The notes below the pieces were generated by a model that was not told where the DNA came from, ran no database searches, and saw only the letters and a list, made by a program, of their open reading frames with translations. A stretch of 64,000 nt of DNA from Mesostigma viride (lineage: Eukaryota; Streptophyta; Mesostigmatophyceae; Mesostigmatales; Mesostigmataceae), in assembly GCA_009746045.1 (NCBI GenBank), contig RPFO01000076.1, positions 4,041,420 through 4,105,419 of the forward strand, in the 5' to 3' direction. A program made the position numbers and the translations under genes. This document shows positions 42,246 through 52,016 of this stretch, piece after piece. Positions within the stretch are counted from its first letter, which is position 1. Each line of letters begins with the position of its first letter.

Positions 42246-43147
42246 TACAGTATGGCGAATATTACCCCCAAACCTATGCATCACCCTCGTCCCGGCCTAA
42301 GTGTCCCCGGACCCACCGGACAACTTGCATCCGTCACAAGTGGCGCGGCGCTCAAGGCGCGGCGCGAAATTTGACCGTTTGTCAAACCACCCGACAGGTC
42401 GGGTGGTTTCCCGACTAAGGGTAAAAAAAACACGGGTTAATAGGGTAGGATGAGCTTGAAACTATTGGCAAACCCCCTCCCCCCAGGCGGCAGGGGCGTA
42501 GGTTAGATTATAGTTTAGCTAGCCGGATTTTGTAGGTAGTTTTTTTTGCGGCTCCATCCACCCCCACCCCGCCGGCCTGTCCATGGAATATGTGCTACAT
42601 GTCCTCCCAACGGAGGCATGATTATAATTTACTGAATTTAATTTTTTTCAATGTCATATGCAATGCACCTACTGTCACGGAGTTTATCAAGGAGACAACC
42701 ATCCTATTTATGACCATCCTTCTCCTTCTTCACCAAGAGATAGGGCAGGGGCATCTGCTTGGGTGGTTATTCGCTCCTAACGGGGGGGTGGGCCGGCGTG
42801 GCGGGGCGCGGCGCGGCGGGGTGGGTGCCGATTGCCGAATGCTAACTAGGTAGATGTCCTTCCGAAAATGGGCTCCGCCGACGAAAGTTTTAACGTGAAA
42901 GTTACAACGCACGTTACTTGATATAAATAATAAACTGCCTGACTGACAGACGACCAGAAGCATGGACATCGAAGCAGAAAGGTTGCGCGCGCCAGGACGG
43001 CGCTCCCATCACGACGCTCTGCGATTATCTCGTTAACAAATCGGGCTGACTGTCGCAACAATCGTGATTGCAAGCCCAGTTCCAGGCTGCTCTGCATTGC
43101 TAGCGCACTACAGCTGCTGCATGTGCTAGTGCTTCTCTGTCGCGCAG
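42246..43147. other. Region downstream of truncated copia B, no supported gene
   Basis: AT- and GC-rich patches, including GGCGGGGCGCGGCGCGGCGG near 42,800. A CCACCCGACAGGTCGGGTGG hairpin lies at about 42,391-42,410. No domain is recognised in any frame. Confidence 0.4.
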
Positions 43148-43236
43148 AACCCACAGTGCTGCCCATTCGTCGACACCTCCTACAAGATAAGCGCGAGCCT
43201 GAGCCGGCGCCACAATCCTTCATTGAAGGCAATTGG
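43148..43236 (+). CDS. Candidate exon of unknown gene
   Basis: A clean acceptor (CTCTGTCGCGCAG) and donor (TTGG/GTGAGC) bound an 89-bp open stretch. One frame reads NPQCCPFVDTSYKISASLSR, another EPTVLPIRRHLLQDKREPEP. No family is recognised and no neighbouring exon was found, so this may be chance. Confidence 0.25.
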
Positions 43237-43321
43237 GTGAGCAGGCGCGCTCAGGCTGTCCGTTTCCACTTTCCAGACATGCATGTGTACATTCTCTTCT
43301 GCTGAGGGCAGCCTTTGTTAC

Positions 43322-43495
43322 CGCATGGGAGGCCTGGGTTGGCATGGGTTGTGCTGAGAACTGAGAAGCCTTATCAGAAAAACAGGGGCACGATCCTAGT
43401 TTGTGAGAGTCTGGCCCATTCGGGAGGTACGTCCTGTTTTTCTGATAAGGCTTCTCAGTTCTCAGCACAACCTATGCCACCCAGCCCAGGCTTAT
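43322..43495. repeat. Inverted-repeat hairpin element (MITE- or foldback-like)
   Basis: Arms of about 38 perfect bp (TTGTGCTGAGAACTGAGAAG through AAAACAGG at 43,346-43,383; complement at 43,431-43,469) extend imperfectly outwards to about 60 bp, with a roughly 47-bp loop. A second small hairpin (TTCCCACCCGG..CCGGGTGGGAA) follows at 43,496-43,530. No ORF and no clear target duplication. Confidence 0.7.
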
Positions 43496-43916
43496 TCCCA
43501 CCCGGATAGAAGTAGTACCGGGTGGGAATAATAAGCCTTTCTAGCGTTTGGCAGTGTGATACCCGGAATGTGCTCATATATTCGCGCTTTGTTGTCTGGC
43601 TAGGACGTTTTCTGGAATGCGATGTACTGGCAGTAGGCGTTCCTACGTGTACAATGCACACATGCTCTACTGACAGGGTCAGCTGCTCGCACTACTATGG
43701 TAAAACATGGAGGGGAAGAGTAAAGATGCTGGAGGGAGCCCCGGGCCGTGGAGCAGAGGAAGGACTCTGACTCACGACTGCCCGATGATGTCATGGTCAC
43801 CTGGCATGCAAGTGGTGGCTCGATTCCGTTTAATTGTGCCACCAAGATAAGAGATTTGGTGAGCTATGCTCGTTTTATCTATTACTAACCTGCTGAGCGG
43901 AGAATGAGTTAGGTTA

Positions 43917-44177
43917 AATAGTGCCGGAACCTTTTTGCCGTTGGGGCAAATCGGGCCGGAACACTATTTTGCCCGGAATAACCACTTCCGAGCACCCAAG
44001 TTAATTCGGCCGAATTAACTTAGGTGCTCGGAAGTGGTGAATCCGGGCAAAATAGTGTTCCGGCCCGATTGGGGCCGAATTAACTTAGGTGCTCGGAAGT
44101 GGTGAATCCGGGCAAAATAGTGTTCCGGCCCGATTTGCCCCAACGGCAAAAAGGTTCCGGCACTATTCCACCTAACT
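43917..44177. mobile_element. Solo palindrome of composite family 1
   Basis: A diverged copy of the 206-bp palindrome (AGTTAGGTTAAATAGTGCCG at the start, complement at the end) without an S module. Part of the right arm (CCGAATTAACTTAGG..GGCCCGATT) is duplicated. It resembles a solo LTR left by recombination between P copies. No matching 5-bp duplication is visible. Confidence 0.8.
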
Positions 44178-44389
44178 CACTTAGCATGGCACAAAAAATC
44201 AGGAAAATCGGGACACTGAGCATGACACTTGAGAACTCTCAAGTGCATGAAGACAGGACACTTATGCATTATATGTGGATGCAGAAACGATGCAGTTGAC
44301 ACACATGTTCATTGGAAATAAATAAATAAATAAATAAAGTGTGACAAGCACACAACAAGTTACATCAATCCATCATTACCAGGAATATA
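44178..44389. other. Short intergenic stretch with AAAT microsatellite
   Basis: An AATAAATAAATAAATAAA run at about 44,318-44,337. No gene feature; it lies just downstream (minus strand) of the transposase-like gene. Confidence 0.5.
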
Positions 44390-44574
44390 ATCAATCCCAC
44401 TCCTCATCAGTGTATGCAGCACTGTCAGAGTCCGCATAATTTACTACCACACGTTGCCTCTCACTTCTCCTTTGTGTGGGAATGCATGCCTCATGCACCG
44501 TCGCTGCTCAGCGACAAATCACTAGCTATGTCATCAGGGCTTGATGCGCTGCCACTAGCCGCTGCCATGGACTT

Positions 44575-44765
44575 GCCAGCAATGCTCTTGCCACGCGAGC
44601 GGTTTGGTGCAGTGGTTGCTTGTGGTTCTACCAATGTGCCAACAGTGCGCTTGCCACATGAGCGACTTGGTGCAGTGGTTGCTTGTGGCTCTACCAATGT
44701 GCCAACAGTGCGCTTGCCACGTGAGCGATTAGGTGCAGTGGTTGCTTGTGGCTCTGCAGCCATGC
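44575..44765 (-). repeat. 63-bp tandem repeat, three copies, probably coding
   Basis: Three near-identical 63-bp units on the minus strand encode a basic repeat (EPQATTAPNRSRGKRTVGTLV). A fourth degenerate partial copy lies toward 44,800. Basic repeats would suit a nuclear-localisation or DNA-binding tail of the transposase-like protein. Confidence 0.75.
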
Positions 44766-45103
44766 GTGCAGTGCTTGCTTGTGGATCTATGGGTGCAGTG
44801 CGATTACCTTGTGACTCGTGTTGTCATGTCTCTTCGCTTAACACAAAGTGTCACCTTGCGCTGCAGGTTCATATCAGCATACACGTCTGTGGTTCTCAGC
44901 TGAGCACCCGCAGCACGGGACAATACATGCTGAGCTGCACTACACGTTTCCTTTACCATCTGCCATGGTAATTTACAGTGCACGATAGCTATCTCAGGTG
45001 CATACTCTGGATCAACTACAAAACCAACTGAACATACACTCCCGGGAAGGACTAAAGCATCCTGCTTGGGCGCTCGCTCCCCTAAAGGTATAAGCGTCAA
45101 TCC

Positions 45104-45762
45104 ATTTGCGCAGCAACTCGTCAGCAGAGCTTGTGAGCTCCTGGTCCTTGCCGGCTGGAATGACCCTAGGCTGCTGGCTAGCAACCTTTATCCTCACACC
45201 AGGCCTACGACCCTCGATAGGTTCGCCACTCGTCGTGACGACCAAGGTTCGTGTGTGAAGACGCTCGTTGCCTCGTTGAGCCTCGAGCTATATGCAACCT
45301 CGTTCCATCCTTGTTCCTCGGTCATGAGCAACGCTGGGCAACGCTACATTGCCAGAGCCTCGTATCGCTGCCTTGCATCCTCGTTGCAGGCAGTATACAG
45401 GAATCTCTGGCTATCCTGTGTCTAGGACAGCACAGGACCTGCCACAGTCCTGCAAGGACGTACATCCTTGCAGACCTGCTGGCTGGTTACTGGCTTCTAC
45501 TAGTAGCCACAGTACCGTTGAGCCCTCAGTACACTGTGTCCCAGTCACGTGAGAGTCCAGGCTAAGCCTGTGCAGGCACGGCCTGCCACGTGTCCTGTCC
45601 CGACTATGCCCTGAGTGTGCCCCGCCCTCGCCCACCGGTCGGCAGTACTTCGGGACTTGATAACTTTCTAGTCCCTTGTCTGTTCTAGGCGGTTGACACG
45701 GCGTTGGAAAGGTCTCCTCAACCTGCATCCATCTAGCACATTGGTGCCCCAATATGCTAACT
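45104..45762 (-). repeat. 3' LTR of copia D
   Basis: 659 bp. Read on the minus strand it starts AGTTAGCATATTGGGGCACC and ends GCTGCGCAAAT, so its 3' terminus differs from the TAACT of A-C. It is preceded by polypurine CAAGAAAGGGTTGG (plus 45,763-45,780 complement), the presumed PPT. Confidence 0.85.
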
Positions 45763-46697
45763 CCAACCCTTTCTTGTTTTGGAGCTTGGACCAGCCTGAG
45801 AACCTATCAGCCACTGTCCCCACAAGCCTTTAGACATCTGATCCCTCCCAGAGACCAGACCTGCCTTTTCTTTTGGAACCTGAGGTGCCTCCAAATATTA
45901 GCTAGGCCTGCTCATTGGTTCAAAGGTTGCCCTCTGACCCACATGACATCCCAACCCTTTCTTTGGGAACCTGGTGTAGATTAAAGTTAGGTCTTCACTT
46001 AGTCAGAGGAGTTTGGATAGAGGAGTCCATGAACGTACTATTGTGAGTTCCTGGTCATCCAGTTATCACAGGCGCCCGTTCATATGGCGCCCGCCACGGA
46101 GCCTCCTTTATCTTTTAAATCCTTCCAAAGACTGAGAGAGCCCTGACAAATGTTAGCCAACACATGGGGAGCCCATGTCCTCACTGAGTCTCACTCAGGA
46201 TTCATACATGCCAGGCTGAGGTCAGCTGGGGAATCGAACCCCACCCCATATCCTCCAGGTTTGGATCAGCTCCTGGAACTGAGCATCACAAACAACAAGA
46301 CATGACAATAACAAGATTATGTTTTATTATAAAGGAGTATAACCCATAGTGAGGCCCCTGGCAACCACGTCCAACATGGTCACACAACCAGGGATTTTAT
46401 TAGCATGCAACAGGTTGGTTACAGAGAATATATACAAATGTACAGCAACCTGTTAGAGCCAACACTTGGGCTGCCCTTGCAGGGTCCATTCCATGAAGAC
46501 CCAAGGCCCATTACAAAGTCCTTAAGACTCTTCTGCAGCTCCATGACAGAGCCAGGCGAAATTCTCAGCCAGGGGAGTGACTCCACCCTGACCCCTGTCC
46601 AGCAGAGTGTGTCTGAACTCTGAAGGACCTGCTGTCAGCCACCACGTGGCTGCCCAGCCCACTGGGATGCCTCCCACCTAGAGCAAGGCTGTTTGGT
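45763..46697 (-). other. 3' region of copia D
   Basis: Counterpart of the 3' region of A and C: TGGGGTTCGATTCCCCA T-arm-like hairpin (minus strand, near 46,230-46,250), GGGCGCC..GGGCGCC block near 46,070-46,095, AATAAA signals (46,320-46,400). CAATAGTACG on the minus strand (plus 46,034-46,043) is complementary to the 10 nt after the 5' LTR. Confidence 0.6.
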
Positions 46698-47451
46698 CTA
46701 CTCTGGCCCTCCCCCCTTGGAGGCCATGAGCCCACGAAGCAAAGGGTATTGCAGCTCAGCCTTCTCCTCCAGCTTGGTGAGAGCATCTGCAGGGTTGTCC
46801 ACGCCAGCCACATGTTCAATGTTAGCTAAGCAAGACATTTCCTTGAGCAACAAATAATCAAGGTCCCTGCTCCTGGCCAGCTGCCTGTGCACAAACTGCA
46901 CCATGCCCATGCTGTCAGTTCTTACCAGTGTGTGCATCTGCAACCGACAGGAAGCTACTTGACATAGCTGGTAAAATAGCTCCCTCAAGTAAAGAGCAGT
47001 ATGAAGCCCTTCACAGATTGCTCTGCACTCAGCAATGTCACTGCTGGGAGTTACCCTGTTCTGCAACCGACTGTACCAGCAGACCAGAGAGGACTGTTCC
47101 TGCACCAGGGATATTAATGCTGCTGCACGGCCCCTGACCTCTGTGACTTTCCTACTATCCATAGAACTGTCCACATAGAGCATCATGTCAAAAGGCCTGT
47201 ACAAATCCAAAGGACCCAGCATGAGAGGGGAAGACATGCGAACAGCCTCTACCACTCTCTCAGCACCCACCTCAACCAGTTGGGAATCGGTCAACCGACT
47301 CAGTACCAACAGGTCAGGAGCACAAATGCTGGCCAGCCATGCCAACATACCTCGTATTGTTGCACATCTGGCCTGGGTGATGGGCTCCTGCAAGGCATCT
47401 ATGATCTGCTGAGGATAATCCTTACCACCCTCCAGCTGGATGGACCATGTA
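46698..47451 (-). pseudogene. Copia D pol 3' part: end of RT and RNase H
   Basis: Minus-strand frame: TWSIQLEGGKDYPQQIIDAL, RNase H motifs YVDSSMDSRK, DIAECRAICEGLHT, RTDSMGMV, DNPADALTK, ending in KGGGPE-stop at 46,698. It is separated from the RT part at 57,242 and above by copy C and continues it exactly (CCCTG duplicated). Confidence 0.88.
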
Positions 47452-47456
47452 CCCTG

Positions 47457-48100
47457 AGTTAGCATTTTGGGCAACCAATATGCTAAGTGGACGCAGTTTG
47501 GAAAGACCTTTCCAACGCCGTGCTGACCGCCTGAAACAGACAAGGGACGAGAAAGATATCAAGTCCCGAAGTCCTAGCCATCCGTGGCCGACTAGGGTGC
47601 AGTCCTCTGGCATAGTGGACAGGACACGTGGCAGGCCGTGCCTGCACAGGCTTAGCCTGATTATCACGTGACTGTGGTCCACGTAGATCAGAGGAGCAGC
47701 AGCCTGTGACTGGTGGAATACTGGAGCTGGCACAGGTCTGCAAGGATACTAGGCCTTGCAGGCTTGTGACAGGTCCTGTACTTCCTAGGTTGCAGAGTCT
47801 AGGCAAATCCAGTTCGTCCTGGCTCTGCACTGATGCCAGTGGACGTTGAGGATTTGCTTGCACGCCTGCACGTGCCTCGTCACACCGATGGGAACGAGGA
47901 ACAACGCAAGGATATAGCTTGGTCATGGGGGATGACCAGCTATCTCGAAAAGCACGAACCGTGGGTGCCACCTTGGTCGTGGAAGTGCCCATTGTGGTCG
48001 TGGCCTGGTGAACAGATTTAAGGTTGCTGCCTTGCAACATTGGCTAAGACGCGCTGTGAAATATCAAGAGCTCACATACGCTGGGGAGCTCTTTCTAACT
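47457..48100 (+). repeat. 5' LTR of copia C
   Basis: Starts AGTTAGCATTTTGGGC, ends GAGCTCTTTCTAACT; hairpin TTGGTCATGGGGGATGACCA near 47,919. It is followed by CGTATTATTG at 48,101-48,110, which differs at one base from A, B and D. Confidence 0.92.
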
Positions 48101-48125
48101 CGTATTATTGTCTCCTTACTTCTTC

Positions 48126-50612
48126 ATGTCCAACGTGCCGAGGGAACAGGCCATTGAGCCTTCGCAAAGCCAGAGCTCGCAGCCGCAGCTTCGGGTAGGA
48201 GCCCCGGAGCGATCACGACCTTTTCATCCCTACGCTCATCCGAGCACCGCATCAACCTTCGTCCAGGCGGCGTACCTGGCAAGGGGGCTGGCGAAGAAAG
48301 GTTGGGTAGCAGTTTGCGGAACTGCAGCAGGGCCGGCGGCGAGAGTTAAGTAATGCAATACGCATTACTTTTGCATACTTGCAAGTATGCAAAAGTAATG
48401 CGTATTGCATTACTTAACTAAAATTGGGCCGCGTGGGGAAATCCGGCGTTCCGCACACACCGCTCGTTACCGAGGTGACTCGATTAATTACGACTCGGCT
48501 ATTCCCAGCCTCACGCCGTAATTCCTATTTCGACTTGGCCTACCCGGCCTCCGCCAAACATAGAAATCCACAAATATTTCGACTTGGCCTCCCAGGCCTA
48601 CCCGCCGCAAATATTTCCGTGCCTCCGAGAGGATTCGAACCCGGTACCCCAGGAGCGAACGCCAATCTTAGTTAAGTAATGCAATACGCATTACTTTTGC
48701 ATACTTGCAAGTATGCAAAAGTAATGCGTATTGCATTACTTAACTAAAATTGGGCCGCGTGGGGAAATCCGGCGTTCCGCACACACCGCTCGTTACCGAG
48801 GTGACTCGATTAATTACGACTCGGCTATTCCCAGCCTCACGCCGTAATTCCTATTTCGACTTGGCCTACCCGGCCTCCGCCAAACATAGAAATCCACAAA
48901 TATTTCGACTTGGCCTCCCAGGCCTACCCGCCGCAAATATTTCCGTGCCTCCGAGAGGATTCGAACCCGGTACCCCAGGAGCGAACGCCAATCCAAGTAT
49001 GCAAAAGTAATGCGTATTGCATTACTTAACTAAGATTGGCGTTCGCTCCTGGGGTACCGGGTTCGAATCCTCTCGGAGGCACGGAAATATTTGCGGCGGG
49101 TAGGCCTGGGAGGCCAAGTCGAAATATTTGTGGATTTCTATGTTTGGCGGAGGCCGGGTAGGCCAAGTCGAAATAGGAATTACGGCGTGAGGCTGGGAAT
49201 AGCCGAGTCGTAATTAATCGAGTCACCTCGGTAACGAGCGGTGTGTGCGGAACGCCGGATTTCCCCACGCGGCCCAATTTTAGTTAAGTAATGCAATGCG
49301 CATTACTTTTGCATACTTGCAAGTATGCAAAAGTAATGCGTATTGCATTACTTAACTAAGATTGGCGTTCGCTCCTGGGGTACCGGGTTCGAATCCTCTC
49401 GGAGGCACGGAAATATTTGCGGCGGGTAGGCCTGGGAGGCCAAGTCGAAATATTTGTGGATTTCTATGTTTGGCGGAGGCCGGGTAGGCCAAGTCGAAAT
49501 AGGAATTACGGCGTGAGGCTGGGAATAGCCGAGTCGTAATTAATCGAGTCACCTCGGTAACGAGCGGTGTGTGCGGAACGCCGGATTTCCCCACGCGGCC
49601 CAATTTTAGTTAAGTAATGCAATGCGCATTACTTAACTGCGAGCGACCCCATTGTGATGCAGATTGAGGCTTCGACAGCTCCCGGCGAATTGTCGCGAGA
49701 GGCCGTCGAAAAGTTTGTGTCAATACGGGACGAGCTGTCCTCGACCATTTACGGTCTGGAGGTGGCTCACCAGGGCGGGCACGTGACCGTGTCGCAGCTG
49801 GATTTGGCGCGGGAGGCACTGGGCCAGATCGTGGCCATTGGACTGGGAGCAGCGCGACTGTTCAACCATCAGGTGGCAACGTCTGTGCTGGGCGCGGGAG
49901 TTGAAGTCCCGGACGTGATCAGGCAAGCGCAGGCGCGCGAAGTCGACAACCCCTGGTCGTCGGCAGAGGTGGTTTCACAAACGTGCGAACACCTCGTGAA
50001 CATTCTTTTGCAGGAGTCACGGGGCAACGCAGACCGGTGGGTGATAACCACACGACCATTTGGGATTTGGTCAACACTCGACACACCGCGGGCGGCGGAA
50101 CCAGACGCACACGATCCAGTGGTCGAGGTCATCACGGGTCGGGAGGTAACGCCAGAAGACTTCCATTACCAATTCGTTGATCAGCCAGAGGGGATCATCG
50201 AACGTTCATCTCAGCAGATAGATCAAGGCGACGGTACCACAGAAGGGTACGCTGCACGACGTCGTGCTGAGCTGCACGTCCCGCAAGAGCCCGAACACGA
50301 CTACGGTGGTCGTGGGGCTTGCAACGACAAGCGGGGTGGTGGAACGCGGTGGGTGAGGAACCTTGAGTGGGATCGCTCGAGTGGGAGCGAGCCCCGGATC
50401 CCAGTGGAGAAGTCTGCAGACGGGCGACCCGTTAGCAGAGTGTTTGGACCCTACGCCGACGGGAGGACGCCGCTGGCAGCGACGAGGAGCGGCCAGAGAC
50501 GCCCATCGCAGCCACTGCTCAAGAGCGAGAGCTGGAGGCAGCGAACCAAGCAGGTGCTGAGTCAGTAGCTGGGACGGTGCCCACGGCATCCCCCAGCGAC
50601 ACCAGTGCTTGA
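48126..50612 (+). pseudogene. Copia ORF1 (extra 5' ORF), copy C, interrupted
   Basis: ATG 48,126 opens MSNVPREQAIEPSQSQ, then TASTFVQAAYLARGLAKKGW. At 48,344 it is interrupted by the palindromic composite; removing that plus one GCGAG copy (1300 nt) restores the frame. It then continues IVMQIEASTAPGELSREAVE, IRDELSSTIYGLEVAHQGGH, VSQTCEHLVNILLQESRG, SSQQIDQGDGTTEGYAARRR. An indel near 50,480 shifts it; the other frame ends in SPSDTSA-stop at 50,612. No known domain; mostly helical. Confidence 0.75.
48344..49638. mobile_element. Palindromic composite element, family 2 (mirror-symmetric tetramer)
   Basis: GCGAG is duplicated at 48,339-48,343 and 49,639-49,643. The order is P 48,344-48,419 (76-bp palindrome, 38-bp arms), S 48,420-48,669, P 48,670-48,745, S 48,746-48,993, half P 48,994-49,031, inverted S 49,032-49,281, P 49,282-49,357, inverted S 49,358-49,607, short P 49,608-49,638. 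S is 250 bp and carries GGTTCGAATCC plus CCTCTCGGAGGCA on the minus strand (plus strand in the inverted copies). P starts AGTTAAGTAATGC and ends TAACT. The ORFs of 83-86 codons inside S are repeat artefacts. Confidence 0.93.
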
Positions 50613-50663
50613 GTCAGTTCTTCCTTTTCCTTCGCCTTTATTGTTGTGTCCCCACTGTATATA

Positions 50664-52016
50664 ATGCCTCGTGGCAAACCGGGCGACGGCGACAAGGGCG
50701 AGGAGGGGGCACCGGCTGGAGAGAGCCAGGAGCCTGGGAAGGGCAAGGAGGCGCTGGTGGGAGAGGCGATCCCAGCCAGCGACGGCGATGGGGGAAAGCG
50801 ACCAGGGAGCAAGAGGCGACACGAAGACTCGGTGGAGGAGGCGCGCAAGGCGCGGGCGCTGGGGGCATCTGATGCAATAACGGTGGCGAATGGGCAACCT
50901 GCCGTGGAGAAGCGTAAGAGGGACCCCTCTGCTGACGGCAATGGTAAGAGGCCTCATGTGGATGTGCTCTCCCCTGTGCCTGCTGGACCAAGTGGTGCTG
51001 TTGTTGTGACACCCGCTGTGGTGGAGCCAGTGAAGGCGCTGCCAGGGTCGAGACCTCACATGAGTGCTGTCACTGTTATGAATGGACAAAAGCCTCTTAA
51101 CCCACCACTAGCACAGGAAGCTTTGGACAAGTGGCTAGAGGACATGGAGCTTGTTGTGTTCTCCGTGGACCCCACTGTCAACCTAGTGCAAGTGTTTCAC
51201 TCGTCCACGTGCAACAGGGACTCGTCAGAGCGTGTCAGGGAGAAGGCTAGGACTGCTGTCAAGGATAAGCTAACCTGGGCACAGTTCCTGGAAGGGTTGA
51301 GGGAGAGTTCTCTGACAAGGTTCTCAACCTCACCAACTACTACAAGCACCAGTATGACACCTTTGAGATAGTGGGCCCTGTGGCAGAGGAATGGGCTAGG
51401 CTCAACCGTATCAGGACAAGGGGGCCAAGTATGGCTTCCTGGTCACAGATAGGGCCTTGGCAGACTATTTCCTGGACCGTATGGGTTTGAGTGTGGATGG
51501 GAGGAACGGTGCCCGCATGTTTCTTAACCAGACTGATGGCTCCTTGCGTGCTCTGGAGCTTGTAATCCTCAGCATAAGGAAGCCAGAACCTGCCTGCAAG
51601 GCTATCCAGTCCCATGGCAGCAATGCCACCTCCGCTGTGCAGGGCCAAGGTGATGTCCCCGGGTACCCAGCCCGTGATGGGGCAAGGCCCAACAAGCGTA
51701 AGCGCTTCAGGCGCCAGAGGCAGGGGCTCAGGGTGGCAAGGGTGCAGGTCCCCAAGGAGGGGTTGGGGGCCAGCAAGCTGGTGGTCAGCAGGGTAAGGGT
51801 GGCCAAGGGCAAGGCAAGGGCCAAGCTCAAGGCAACCAGGGCAAGCAGGGTGGGCAGCCTCAGGGAGGCCAGGGGAAGCCTGGCAAGGGTGGGGCTGGGT
51901 CTGGGAAGAAGGGTGGAGCATGTTTTGTGTGTGGCAAGGAAGGTCACTGGCGTCGTGAGTGTCCTGACAGGAAGGCCAAGCCTGCTGGGGCAGGAGGCCA
52001 GTCTGGGCAGCAGTGA
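50664..52016 (+). pseudogene. Copia gag with CCHC knuckle, copy C (frameshifted)
   Basis: MPRGKPGDGDKGEEGAPAGE start after TGTATATA. The capsid-like part is LEDMELVVFSVDPTVNLVQV. A frame is lost near 51,305 and again near 51,414 (the latter as in copy A). A Gly/Gln-rich segment follows, then CFVCGKEGHWRREC at about 51,922-51,965, ending QSGQQ and TGA 52,014-52,016 followed by CTAG. Confidence 0.8.

Noticed and set aside
45066-45565. Plus-strand ORFs near 45,066-45,565 and 62,623-63,098
   Set aside because: The same sequence in both LTRs of copia D, antisense to the element; no independent gene.
47483-48040. 185-codon minus-strand ORF repeated at 56,624-57,181
   Set aside because: It lies wholly within the LTRs on the antisense strand; conservation reflects LTR identity.
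48424-49603. Four ORFs of 83-86 codons in the S modules
   Set aside because: Identical short ORFs in inverted repeats with no domain; the same DNA carries the B-box and palindromes.
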